This document shows, in pieces, positions 25,459-33,761 of a stretch of 43,789 nucleotides of DNA. The DNA comes from CAZNUM01 sp964539305 (GTDB taxonomy: Bacteria; Fidelibacterota; Marinisomatia; Marinisomatales; TCS55). The position numbers and the translations under genes are program-made. Within the stretch, counting starts at the first letter, position 1. The number at the start of each line of letters is the position of its first letter. The DNA lies in NCBI GenBank assembly GCA_964539305.1, contig CAZIIM010000014.1:1-43789 (forward strand), given 5' to 3'. A model generated the notes under the pieces. The model was not told the DNA's origin, did not search any database, and saw only the letters and a list, made by a program, of their open reading frames with translations.

Positions 25459-26680
25459 CGTACAACGGCCTCTGGATGGGATCCGGGTCATCGCCCTCGA
25501 GCAATATATGAGCGCCCCTTACTGCACCATGTTACTGGCCGATGCCGGTGCAGAAGTCATCAAAATTGAACGTCCGGGTAAAGGGGATCCCCGTCGATCC
25601 ATCCCTCCCTTTGTTCAGGGACCGGAAGGTCAAAAGAGAGCCGGCGGTTTCCTGGCTTATAATCGGAATAAAAAGAGCCTGGCTCTAAATATCCGCATCG
25701 AAACCGGGAGGAAATTGTACCTCGAGCTGGTGAAAAAAGCCGATGTAGTTGTCGAAAATCTCCGACCCGGATCAGCGGATAAACTTGCCATTGGGTATCG
25801 GGACCTGAAAAAAATAAATCCCCGTTTAATCTATGCGGCCATCTCCGGGTTTGGGCGCCTGGAGGGATTTGAAGGACCGGAGAAAAATCGCCCCGCCTTT
25901 GACATTGTAGCTGAAGCCATGAGCGGAATCATGCATCTGGTCGGTTTTGAAGACAAACCCCCCTCCTGGACCATCTATGGCCTGGCAGATATTTATTCCG
26001 GTCTATGCACCGCCTACGGCATTATGCTGGCTCTCTTTATGCGGGAACGCACCGGGAAAGGTCAGTTTGTGGACAGCGCCATGCTGGATAATATGATTTC
26101 TCTGAACGAGCGTATGATCATGCTCTATTCCGTTACCGGTGAAGAACCTCATCGTGGCCGTTTGAAGCATCTCTACCCCCGGGGAGCATTTAAGTGCAAG
26201 GATGGTTATCTGGCCCTGAATGTCCCGGATGATCTTATTTGGGAGCGTTTTTGCCGCATCATGGAACGACCTGATCTGATCCAAGACCCCCGCAGCGCCA
26301 ACGGGACGGCCCGAGCCTCCAATGCCGATTTTTTACGCCCCATTATTGAAAACTGGCTTCAGTCCCTTAGCCGGGATGAGGCAGAACAGCTCCTCAATTC
26401 CAATGGAGTGCCGGTGGGACCGGTCTATACTGCCAAAGATCTGTTTGAATCCCCCCAGGTCGCCGCCCGGAAGATGCTCGTAACCATGAATGACCCAGAA
26501 GTGGGGCCGGTCCGGCTGGTCCGGGGACCGGTTCTTTTGTCCGAAGCGCCGGATCCGAAAGTAGATCCAGCCCCGAAACTGGGGGAACACACCCGAGCGA
26601 TTCTAACCGAATTATTGCAGTACTCCCCCCAACAACTGGATCAACTAGAGCGGGACCAAATCATACAAACAACGGAATAA
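25451..26680 (+). CDS. class III (CaiB/BaiF-family) CoA-transferase
   Basis: A 409-residue protein starting at the ATG at 25451, just before the conserved PLDGIRVIALEQYMSAPYC; an earlier in-frame start at 25394 would run deep into the thiolase. The signature GAEVIKIERPGKGDPRR and the acyl-carrying aspartate in RPAFDIVAEAMSG are present, as are GKGQFVDSAMLDNM and the C-terminal NGVPVGPVYT. Family enzymes move CoA between carboxylic acids, or act as racemases (the AMACR branch), so the exact reaction is open. With the overlapping thiolase it probably activates a short or branched acid from amino-acid breakdown. Cytosolic. Confidence 0.94.
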   Translation: MSDVQRPLDGIRVIALEQYMSAPYCTMLLADAGAEVIKIERPGKGDPRRSIPPFVQGPEGQKRAGGFLAYNRNKKSLALNIRIETGRKLYLELVKKADVVVENLRPGSADKLAIGYRDLKKINPRLIYAAISGFGRLEGFEGPEKNRPAFDIVAEAMSGIMHLVGFEDKPPSWTIYGLADIYSGLCTAYGIMLALFMRERTGKGQFVDSAMLDNMISLNERMIMLYSVTGEEPHRGRLKHLYPRGAFKCKDGYLALNVPDDLIWERFCRIMERPDLIQDPRSANGTARASNADFLRPIIENWLQSLSRDEAEQLLNSNGVPVGPVYTAKDLFESPQVAARKMLVTMNDPEVGPVRLVRGPVLLSEAPDPKVDPAPKLGEHTRAILTELLQYSPQQLDQLERDQIIQTTE

Positions 26681-26684
26681 CTAT

Positions 26685-28394
26685 ATGCGAAAAATCACTT
26701 TTAAACGGATCGGTTTCCTTGCAATCTTTTCCCTTTTTTCCGCCCCTAGTTCTGGTGCCGCCAATCACCCTGCCTACGGGGAACGGGGAATGGTGGTTTC
26801 CACCAGCAGACAAGCGTCAGAGGCTGGAATAGAAATGTTGAAGAAGGGTGGAAACGCCATCGATGCTGCCGTGGCCACCGGTTTTGCTCTGGCAGTTACC
26901 TCCTCTTCCAACGGGAACATCGGCGGCGGTGGTTTTCTGGTGGCCCGCCTTGCTGACGGGACTGCCTTGACACTTGATTTCCGCGAAAAGGCACCGGGCA
27001 AAGCCACGCGGGATATGTACTTGGATAGCCTGGGTAACCCCATTGAAGGGGCTTCGCTTTACACCCATCTATCCACAGGGGTACCAGGTTCCGTTGATGG
27101 ACTATTGAAAATCTGGCGGGATTATGGTTCCGGCAAAATATCCCGGCGCGCTTTACTGGCACCTGCCATCCGCCTAGCAGAAAAAGGCTTTGCGCTGACT
27201 CACTACGAAGCAGAACGTCTAAACCGGGCGGCCGACTTATTTCAAAAAAATCCCGCTGCGGCTCACGTTTTCATCCGTCAGGACGGGAGGCCCTGGAAAG
27301 CAGGCGATGTTCTGAAACAACGGGACCTGGCTAATACTTTAAAGCGCATTGCCAAGGACGGGAGGGATGGGTTTTACAGTGGTAAAACAGCAGCCTTGAT
27401 TGTGGCAGAAATGGAACGGGGCCATGGACTGATTACTTACCAGGATTTATCCAACTACCAATCGAAATACCGTCCTCCGGTGACCGGCTCGTTTCACCAA
27501 TATGAAATTATCTCCATGGGGCCTCCCAGTTCCGGCGGTGCCTTATTAATCAATATGTTTAACATGCTGGAACCCTTTCAGCTGGAATCAATGGGGTGGA
27601 ATTCTTCCACCTATGTCCACCTTTTGACAGAAGTGGAACGACGGGCCTATGCCGATCGGGCGGAGCATCTGGGCGACCCTGATTACTGGTCCAATCCCCT
27701 TAGAATACTCACGTCAAAAGCATACGCCCGGGAGCGTATATCCGATATTTCCATGACGGAAGCCACACCCAGTGAAAAGGTTCACGCCGGGTCCCTGGAA
27801 CCGTACGAGAGCCGGGAGACAACCCATTATTCCGTGGTAGATCAGGCCGGGAATGCCGTCAGCGTTACCACAACCCTGAACCTTGGGTTTGGTAATGGTG
27901 TTCTGGTGGAAGGAGCCGGTTTCTTCTTGAATAATGAAATGGATGATTTCTCCATAAAACCGGGCGTGCCGAATGTGTTCGGTCTGGTGGGAAACGAAGC
28001 CAATGCCATTCAGGCGGGGAAGCGGCCTCTGAGTTCCATGACACCCACTATCGTTTTAAAAGACAATCAACCTTTTATGGTGATCGGTTCACCCGGCGGA
28101 TCCACAATTATTACCACGACTCTTCAATGCATTTTAAATGTAACCGTCTTCGGAATGAATATTCAGGAGGCCGTCTCCGCTCCCCGCTTTCATTCCCAGT
28201 GGTTACCGGACGTGATCATGACCGAACCATTCGGATTAAGCGAAGATACAATTTTAAAGTTAAAATCATTCGGTCACAAGGTCGTCCCCTATAAATGGGG
28301 TTATATTGGTCAGGCGAATGGCATTACAATCGAGAATGGACAATTTGAGGGGGGCGCCGATTCAAGGGGAGAAAATACAGCCGTCAGTTATTGA
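26685..28394 (+). CDS. ggt: gamma-glutamyltranspeptidase
   Basis: A 569-residue precursor with a signal peptide (residues 1-24, cleavage near SGA). Large-subunit marks: MVVSTSRQASEAGIEMLKKG, GGNAIDAAVAT and GGGGFLVARL. The self-cleavage site precedes T379 in ETTHYSVVDQAGNAVSVTTT, which becomes the N-terminal nucleophile of the small subunit. Later blocks are NNEMDDF, RPLSSMTPT and SPGGSTI. It cleaves gamma-glutamyl bonds, such as those of glutathione, in the periplasm. It lies 4 bases after the CoA-transferase, so it is probably in the same transcript, and converges on the nucleoside-kinase gene. Confidence 0.97.
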   Translation: MRKITFKRIGFLAIFSLFSAPSSGAANHPAYGERGMVVSTSRQASEAGIEMLKKGGNAIDAAVATGFALAVTSSSNGNIGGGGFLVARLADGTALTLDFREKAPGKATRDMYLDSLGNPIEGASLYTHLSTGVPGSVDGLLKIWRDYGSGKISRRALLAPAIRLAEKGFALTHYEAERLNRAADLFQKNPAAAHVFIRQDGRPWKAGDVLKQRDLANTLKRIAKDGRDGFYSGKTAALIVAEMERGHGLITYQDLSNYQSKYRPPVTGSFHQYEIISMGPPSSGGALLINMFNMLEPFQLESMGWNSSTYVHLLTEVERRAYADRAEHLGDPDYWSNPLRILTSKAYARERISDISMTEATPSEKVHAGSLEPYESRETTHYSVVDQAGNAVSVTTTLNLGFGNGVLVEGAGFFLNNEMDDFSIKPGVPNVFGLVGNEANAIQAGKRPLSSMTPTIVLKDNQPFMVIGSPGGSTIITTTLQCILNVTVFGMNIQEAVSAPRFHSQWLPDVIMTEPFGLSEDTILKLKSFGHKVVPYKWGYIGQANGITIENGQFEGGADSRGENTAVSY

Positions 28395-28412
28395 TTCAGA
28401 CGCTGGGTCTGT

Positions 28413-29870
28413 TCAATACTCAAATTCACTGCCCCCGATAAACTCCCTCAAAATCGAAATACCGGGGACAATATTCATCTTCAGAGGGCGGAAAAATGTC
28501 AACAATACCCGGAGACGGGTCACCATCTCAGCAAGATCCTGGCGTTGAGAAACATCCCTCAGCAGGGAAAGGCAGCGCTCGGCCAAAGTTGGGAGCTCAT
28601 ACAGCAGAGCTGAATTAAACATGAGGTCTGCCTCTTCCTGGAACGGGAAGATATATTGCTCCTCCCCTCTCCGGACGGAAGGCCAGCGATTCAAGGTCTC
28701 CTCCGCTGAGTAACCGCGGTATTGGTAGTCACGAATCATCCGCCGGAGCAACCGGTTGTCTGAAGTAGAGACGCGGTGGGTGGAATCAATATTCAACTGG
28801 GTGATGGCGCTGATGTAAATACGCTGTAACCGATCTTTATCGAGGGCCTGGCTGAGGATAGGGTTCAACCCGTGAATCCCTTCCAGAATCACAAATTCAT
28901 CCTTCCCCAGTTGGAAGGTTTCCTGTCGGTCCTCACCACATCCGGTCTCAAAATTAAATTTACGTACTGGAATCGGTTTCCCCTCTAAAAGGGCCCTCAT
29001 CCGGTCCGATAGCAGAGCAATATTGACAGCCTGAATGCTTTCAAAGTCCTGTTCCCCATGTTCATCCACGGCAATCTTGCTTCTGTCGCGGAAATAGTCG
29101 TCCATTGAAATCTGACGAGCCCTGAAACCATTTACCCGCAACTGAATGGCCAATCGCTTGGCAAAGGTGGTCTTTCCGGAGGAGGAGGGGCCTGCAATCG
29201 TAATAATACGCTTTTCCGGGAAATGATTCACCAAAATATCGGCGATATCACTAATTTTCTTCTCATGCAATCCTTCGGCTACCCAGAGCAATTCCCGGAT
29301 TTCCCCCTTCCGAATTGCTTCATTTAAATCGTAGATAGTCCGAATACCAAGAATATCGCCCCAGCGCTCATGTTCCTCCATGACAGAAAAGAGTTTGGGC
29401 TGGTTGCGGAAGGGTCCAATTCTATCCGGATTTAACAGGGTTGGAAACCGAAGTAGAAAACCATCATTGAATTTCCGGATTTCAAAAGATTTCAGTTCTT
29501 TTTTATCCGTCGTCATGGGTTCAATACAATAATCCCAGCTGTCCCGGTATTGGACCATGGGAATTGGATCATCCTTCCAGCGCTCAAGGTTCCCGGTTTT
29601 ACTGACCGAATTCAGTTTCTTAAACTCGCGAATGACCCAGTCCCGCGGTTTCTCCGTCAAGCGAATGGGGTCAGGGCTCTCAATGATGGTTTGCATTTCA
29701 GCTGTAAGATGTACCAGGGATTGGTGGGAAAATGGTTTCCATTCATTGTCGTGACAGAAATACCCGTCTCCGAAGGAATGCTCAATTACCAGTACCCGTT
29801 CGGGGAACACTTTTCGAAAGGCGATGGAGAGAATAAAACCGAGGGAGGCCTGATTGGCGGCGAGACTCAT
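28413..29870 (-). CDS. uridine kinase-like P-loop nucleoside kinase with threonyl-tRNA-synthetase-like N-terminal domain
   Basis: A 485-residue protein. Residues about 1-215 contain a ThrRS-type second additional domain (VLVIEHSFGDGYFCHD). Residues from about 220 form a uridine kinase/phosphoribulokinase-like domain: Walker A GPSSSGKTTFAKRL, QISMDDYFRD, FNFETG, ILEGIHGLNP. Relatives are usually about 550 residues and begin with a TGS-like ubiquitin-fold domain; that part is missing here. The ATG overlaps the MORN gene stop by 4 bases (ATGA), so the short form seems real and not a calling error. Expected role is nucleoside phosphorylation in the cytosol, fitting the nucleoside phosphorylase in the same operon. 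Confidence 0.9.
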   Translation of the reverse strand: MSLAANQASLGFILSIAFRKVFPERVLVIEHSFGDGYFCHDNEWKPFSHQSLVHLTAEMQTIIESPDPIRLTEKPRDWVIREFKKLNSVSKTGNLERWKDDPIPMVQYRDSWDYCIEPMTTDKKELKSFEIRKFNDGFLLRFPTLLNPDRIGPFRNQPKLFSVMEEHERWGDILGIRTIYDLNEAIRKGEIRELLWVAEGLHEKKISDIADILVNHFPEKRIITIAGPSSSGKTTFAKRLAIQLRVNGFRARQISMDDYFRDRSKIAVDEHGEQDFESIQAVNIALLSDRMRALLEGKPIPVRKFNFETGCGEDRQETFQLGKDEFVILEGIHGLNPILSQALDKDRLQRIYISAITQLNIDSTHRVSTSDNRLLRRMIRDYQYRGYSAEETLNRWPSVRRGEEQYIFPFQEEADLMFNSALLYELPTLAERCLSLLRDVSQRQDLAEMVTRLRVLLTFFRPLKMNIVPGISILREFIGGSEFEY

Positions 29871-30769
29871 TTCATTAGTTCTTTCCAGTTCTGAACTTTA
29901 ACCTTGATCCAGGTCATCGTCGGATTAGTTCGAACTTCATTCTCTGTACCATCGGGGCTGGTCCAAACCCATTTACCTTCCGGTTGACCCTGAGAATAAC
30001 GACCTTCGAGGGCCACAGACCCATCAGCATAAAACCAGTGCCAATCCCCATTCTGAAATCCATTCACAAAGGTGCCTGTAAGTCGCGGTTGACCATTTTC
30101 ATACCAATCCCTGAAGGGTCCATCCAAAACACCCTTATTAAAATGATGTTCATACTTTAATTGACCGTTGGGATACCACTCCTGCTGAAGACTGTCCTGA
30201 ACCCCCTGATGCCAGTTCAGTCTCCATTTTTTCTGACCGGTTTCATACCATCCCTCATCAATACCGTGCTTTTTTCCTGCCACGAACCATGCATCTCCCT
30301 CCCGCTTTCCGGAGGGGTACCACAAAATCAATTTCCCGTGCACCTGTCCCTCTTTGTAAGGAGTAGCAGAAGAGACAACCCCATTCTCATAATACAGGGT
30401 CCAGGCTCCTACTTTCTGACCGTGGACATATTCGCCCTCTTCCTGCAATTGACCGTTTTCGAACCAGCTTTGCCACAGACCCACCTGTTCATAATTTTCA
30501 AACCGTCCCTGCTGTTGCAGTTGACCGTTGGGATACCACCATTTCCATTCGCCGTCCTGAAGTCCCTCCCGCAAAGCTCCCAGGAATTCTAACTGACCGT
30601 TTTTATAGCTAAAAAAAACTTTCCCGCTGTACGGCTCATCTGCCTTGGGGCGATAATAACGGGTTAGCCCTTTGGAATCCTTACGACTTTCCAGTTCACT
30701 GATGGAGAGAGAATCCTGTGCGATCACCAACACAGTAAATAGAAGAAAAATGATAGTTAATTTGTTCAC
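29867..30769 (-). CDS. exported MORN-variant repeat protein
   Basis: A 300-residue protein with a signal peptide (residues 1-17) and about ten tandem MORN-variant repeats of some 23 residues, each built as G-x-W-x-x-[WY]-Y-x-N-G-Q-L (for example GEWKWWYPNGQLQQQGRF, GPFRDWYENGQPRLTGTF), between about residues 48 and 275. Such repeats form a beta-strand ladder. In databases similar proteins are often labelled YwqK-family antitoxins, but here nothing suggests a toxin pair. The GTG start overlaps the phosphorylase stop by 4 bases; its stop overlaps the nucleoside kinase start by 4. Location probably periplasm or surface; role unknown. Confidence 0.9.
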   Translation of the reverse strand: MNKLTIIFLLFTVLVIAQDSLSISELESRKDSKGLTRYYRPKADEPYSGKVFFSYKNGQLEFLGALREGLQDGEWKWWYPNGQLQQQGRFENYEQVGLWQSWFENGQLQEEGEYVHGQKVGAWTLYYENGVVSSATPYKEGQVHGKLILWYPSGKREGDAWFVAGKKHGIDEGWYETGQKKWRLNWHQGVQDSLQQEWYPNGQLKYEHHFNKGVLDGPFRDWYENGQPRLTGTFVNGFQNGDWHWFYADGSVALEGRYSQGQPEGKWVWTSPDGTENEVRTNPTMTWIKVKVQNWKELMK

Positions 30770-31584
30770 ACTTTATCCTTCATTCGTTTAATAATTTGCG
30801 TCAGTAGCCGGGTGAAGTTATGACTGACCCGGTTGGCCGTATCAAGAACTTCCTGATGGTTCAATGGTTGGGAAGTAATACCGGCAGCATAATTGGTAAT
30901 ACAGGATATCCCCAGGACCGATAACCCCAGTTCACCGGCCATAATTATTTCAGGGACCGTGCTCATGCCGACGGCATCTCCCTTCAGGGATTGAAAATAA
31001 GTGATTTCAGCCGGTGTCTCATAGGCCGGGCCCTGGGACCAACAGTAGACTCCTTCGGCCAGGGGTATTTTCAATTCTGTACCAATCTGGCGGGCCAGAG
31101 CTAATAATTCAGTATCGTAATAAGGTGGACCGGAATAAATAGCCGGATCGTCAACAGAATGGCGAAAAGTACAATCCATATGGCCTTTCATTAACATCAG
31201 TGACCCGGGAGCCAGTTCTAAATTCATCGAACCGGCTGCATTGGTAATAATGACATGGGACACTCCCAACTTCTGAAATAATCGAATGGGAAGAGTAATC
31301 GTCTGGAAATCATGGCCTTCATAAAAGTGGAAGCGTCCTTTTGCCGCCAGCAATTCCACTCCCTTCAGCGTACCGAACACGAATTCCCCCACATGACCCT
31401 TTACCTTAGTCTTCGGATAGAATGGTATTTCGGTATAGGGAACGGTCACGGTTTTTTCAAGCAGGTCCCCGAACTGGCCCAGACCCGAACCTAGAATTAC
31501 AGCCACCCGGCCGGAAAAACGGGTCCGATCCAGCAGGAATTCCACCATCTCACCCAGGGCAGTGATGGGGATGCCTTTATGCAT
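30766..31584 (-). CDS. punA: purine nucleoside phosphorylase, trimeric PNP type
   Basis: I start at the ATG at 31584 (272 residues): GGGAGG is 9 bases upstream and it gives an 8-bp overlap with the rlmN stop (ATGCATAA). A longer frame from 31617 would add unconserved residues. Family marks: AVILGSGLGQFGD (phosphate loop), KGHVGEFVFG, GRFHFYEGH, ITNAAGSMN, GVYCWSQGPAYETPAEI (base-site Glu), GMSTVPE and the late TNYAAGI. This is the class I trimeric PNP, which splits inosine and guanosine (and deoxy forms) to base plus (deoxy)ribose-1-phosphate. It follows rlmN and precedes the MORN protein and nucleoside kinase in one overlapping operon. Confidence 0.96.
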   Translation of the reverse strand: MHKGIPITALGEMVEFLLDRTRFSGRVAVILGSGLGQFGDLLEKTVTVPYTEIPFYPKTKVKGHVGEFVFGTLKGVELLAAKGRFHFYEGHDFQTITLPIRLFQKLGVSHVIITNAAGSMNLELAPGSLMLMKGHMDCTFRHSVDDPAIYSGPPYYDTELLALARQIGTELKIPLAEGVYCWSQGPAYETPAEITYFQSLKGDAVGMSTVPEIIMAGELGLSVLGISCITNYAAGITSQPLNHQEVLDTANRVSHNFTRLLTQIIKRMKDKV

Positions 31585-32632
31585 GAACAGCAGCCTCCCG
31601 TACGGCCAGTTGCCCACAACCAGCCTGTATATCCACCCCTTTACTACGGCGTACCGTCACCGTGAAAGGGACCTGGCGGAGTTCCCGGAGGAAAGCATCC
31701 AAATCGGCTTCAGAGGGCCGCTGAAAATCATTCCCGATTTCATTGTAGGGAATCACATTCAGCTTGCAAGGTAAAGAGCCGATCAGTCGTCTCAACTGTC
31801 GGGCATCTTCCGGTCGGTCGTTTACCTGACTCAACAGGACATACTCGAATGTCACAGGCCGATGGCTCTGTTGATAGTATTGGTGGGCCAGGGTAACCAG
31901 TTCTGGCAGGGGATGTGTTTTGGTAATCGGCATAATCTTTTCACGCTGCTCCTGGGTAACAGCATTCAGACTAATGGCCAATTTAAACCGAAGTCCTTCG
32001 TCAATAAATCGTCGAATACCGGGAATCACACCGGCAGTTGAAATTGTTATCCGTCGGGCCCCCAGATTCAGAGCTTCCGGATCATTGAGAATCCGGGCGG
32101 CAGTCACGACCTGCTTGTAATTAAGGAGGGGCTCCCCCATGCCCATGAAGACCACATTCGTAATCCGACGGGAAGTCAGCATCCTGGCCTGGAGAACCTG
32201 ATCCACAATTTCACCAGCGGTTAAATTTTTTAAAAACCCCATGGTGGCGGTGGCGCAGAACTTACAATCCAGGGCACACCCTACCTGGCTGGAGACACAA
32301 ACAGTGGTCCGTTTCCCCTCCTGCATCAGGACGGTTTCGACCTGTTCTCCCAACTCAAGTTCAAACAGCAGTTTCTTTGTCCGCGATTGACCCAGGCCCA
32401 CCGTATGCACCAGTTTCAAGGGGTGAAGCACCACCTGCTGGTCCAGGAAGCGCCTGATTTTCAGCGGCACATTCTTCATTTCTTCGAAGGAATGGACCGG
32501 ATGGTGGAATAACCAGCGTTTCACCTGTTGCGCCCGGTAAGGGGGTTCGTTAATCGTTTCCAGCAACTGAGCGACCCTGGCCAGGGGCATCTCAATCAGT
32601 GATTCCTTTTTCCTATTCAGACGTTTCGTCAT
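31577..32632 (-). CDS. rlmN: 23S rRNA (adenine-2503-C2)-methyltransferase RlmN
   Basis: Starting at the ATG at 32632 the product is 351 residues, the usual size; a TTG 36 bases earlier is possible. Radical-SAM cluster motif C-x3-C-x2-C is in VGCALDCKFCATATMGF. The GMGEPLLNY block, ITISTAGVIPGIRRF and LAISLNAVTQEQREKIMPI follow, and the C-terminal VTVRRSKGVDIQAGCGQL carries the second catalytic cysteine. It methylates A2503 of 23S rRNA, and A37 of some tRNAs in E. coli. First gene of the minus-strand operon, divergent from moxR. Confidence 0.97.
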   Translation of the reverse strand: MTKRLNRKKESLIEMPLARVAQLLETINEPPYRAQQVKRWLFHHPVHSFEEMKNVPLKIRRFLDQQVVLHPLKLVHTVGLGQSRTKKLLFELELGEQVETVLMQEGKRTTVCVSSQVGCALDCKFCATATMGFLKNLTAGEIVDQVLQARMLTSRRITNVVFMGMGEPLLNYKQVVTAARILNDPEALNLGARRITISTAGVIPGIRRFIDEGLRFKLAISLNAVTQEQREKIMPITKTHPLPELVTLAHQYYQQSHRPVTFEYVLLSQVNDRPEDARQLRRLIGSLPCKLNVIPYNEIGNDFQRPSEADLDAFLRELRQVPFTVTVRRSKGVDIQAGCGQLAVREAAVHA

Positions 32633-32751
32633 AGGATTGAATTTCCATCTATCCGTCCGGCAGCGCAAGACATTCTCTTGGTTTCAACCGAGGGCAACGT
32701 GTAAGTTTATTGCTGTTTAATCTGTTGTAATAAAATTATATGGAATGAAGT
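32633..32751. promoter_or_regulatory. divergent promoter region between rlmN and moxR
   Basis: These 119 bases separate two divergent genes and must hold promoters for both. On the plus strand, TGTAAGTTTATTGCTGTTTAAT (32700-32721, 22 bases in two overlapping parts: TGTAAGTTTATTG and GTTTAAT) matches 39932-39953 at 18 of 22 positions. No hexamer pair close to the sigma-70 consensus is convincing. Confidence 0.4.
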
Positions 32752-33747
32752 ATGGAAAATAAAACCGACTTGGAATTACTGGATCAACTGGCTGGTATGA
32801 AAACCCGGTTTTTCAATGAAATCGGGAAAGTAATTATTGGTCAACATGACATTTTGAATCACATTCTCATTGCCTTGCTGTGTAAGGGGCATACTTTAAT
32901 CGTGGGAGTCCCCGGCCTGGCAAAAACGCTCATGATTAAATCCATGGCTGATCTGCTGAGTTTGAAATTCAGCCGGATTCAGTTTACACCGGATCTGATG
33001 CCCAGTGATATTACGGGAACGGAAGTGATTGAAGAAGACCATGCCTCCGGGAAACGGGAATTCCGTTTTTTCCATGGACCCATTTTCGGGAACATCATCC
33101 TGGCCGATGAAATCAACCGTACCCCCCCCAAGACTCAGGCAGCCCTGCTGGAGGCCATGCAGGAGCACCGGGTCACGGCCGCCGGGAATACCTTTACCCT
33201 GGAGGAACCATTTTTTGTCCTGGCGACCCAAAATCCCATCGAGCAGGAAGGAACCTATCCCCTTCCAGAAGCTCAGTTGGACCGATTCATGTTCAACGTA
33301 CGCATCGATTATCCAAGCCGGGAGGAAGAAGTCAGTATTGTTCAGGCTACGACCCAGCCGGCAGATGTAACCCTTTCAAAAGTCATTTCCCGGAAAGAAA
33401 TCCTTGAATATCAGGAGTTGGTTAGGCGTGTACCAGTGGCGGAAAACGTGATTGAATTTGCAGTCGACCTGGTGGCACTTACCCGTCCCCAATCCCCCCA
33501 GGCACCGGAATTTATTCAGGAATGGGTGGACTGGGGCGCCGGCCCCCGCGCCTCCCAGTACCTGATTCTGGGAGCAAAGGCCAAGGCCCTCCTTGAAGGA
33601 CGGCCCACCCCCGATATTGAGGATGTGAAATCGCTGACTCTGCCTATTCTAAGGCACCGGGTGCTACCAAATTTCAATGCGGAAGCGGAAGGGATGTCGG
33701 TGGATCAAATCCTCTTGAAACTGGTGGAACACCCTCTTAATCGTTAA
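32752..33747 (+). CDS. MoxR-family AAA+ ATPase
   Basis: A 331-residue MoxR ATPase of normal size. Motifs: IGQHDILNHILIALLCKGH, Walker A GVPGLAKT, RIQFTPDLMPSDITGTEV, Walker B LADEINRTPPKTQAALLEAM, sensor-1 ATQNPIEQEGTYPLPEAQLD, arginine-finger region DRFMFNVRID, then the C-terminal helical lid. MoxR proteins act as chaperone-like ATPases that assemble or activate metal- or complex-containing proteins together with vWA partners. It is 14 bases ahead of the DUF58 gene, its standard partner. The downstream BatA/BatB/BatD genes often found in this cluster are absent. Confidence 0.96.
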   Translation: MENKTDLELLDQLAGMKTRFFNEIGKVIIGQHDILNHILIALLCKGHTLIVGVPGLAKTLMIKSMADLLSLKFSRIQFTPDLMPSDITGTEVIEEDHASGKREFRFFHGPIFGNIILADEINRTPPKTQAALLEAMQEHRVTAAGNTFTLEEPFFVLATQNPIEQEGTYPLPEAQLDRFMFNVRIDYPSREEEVSIVQATTQPADVTLSKVISRKEILEYQELVRRVPVAENVIEFAVDLVALTRPQSPQAPEFIQEWVDWGAGPRASQYLILGAKAKALLEGRPTPDIEDVKSLTLPILRHRVLPNFNAEAEGMSVDQILLKLVEHPLNR

Positions 33748-33761
33748 AGAACGGTTCGTCA

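Noticed and set aside
28395..28412. Terminator between ggt and the nucleoside kinase gene
   Set aside because: Only a 5-bp stem (CAGAC/GTCTG, 28397-28411) without a T run; too weak to claim.
29867..30769. YwqK-type antitoxin of a toxin-antitoxin pair
   Set aside because: The MORN-variant repeats invite that database label, but the protein is exported, has no small toxin neighbour, and is embedded among metabolic genes.
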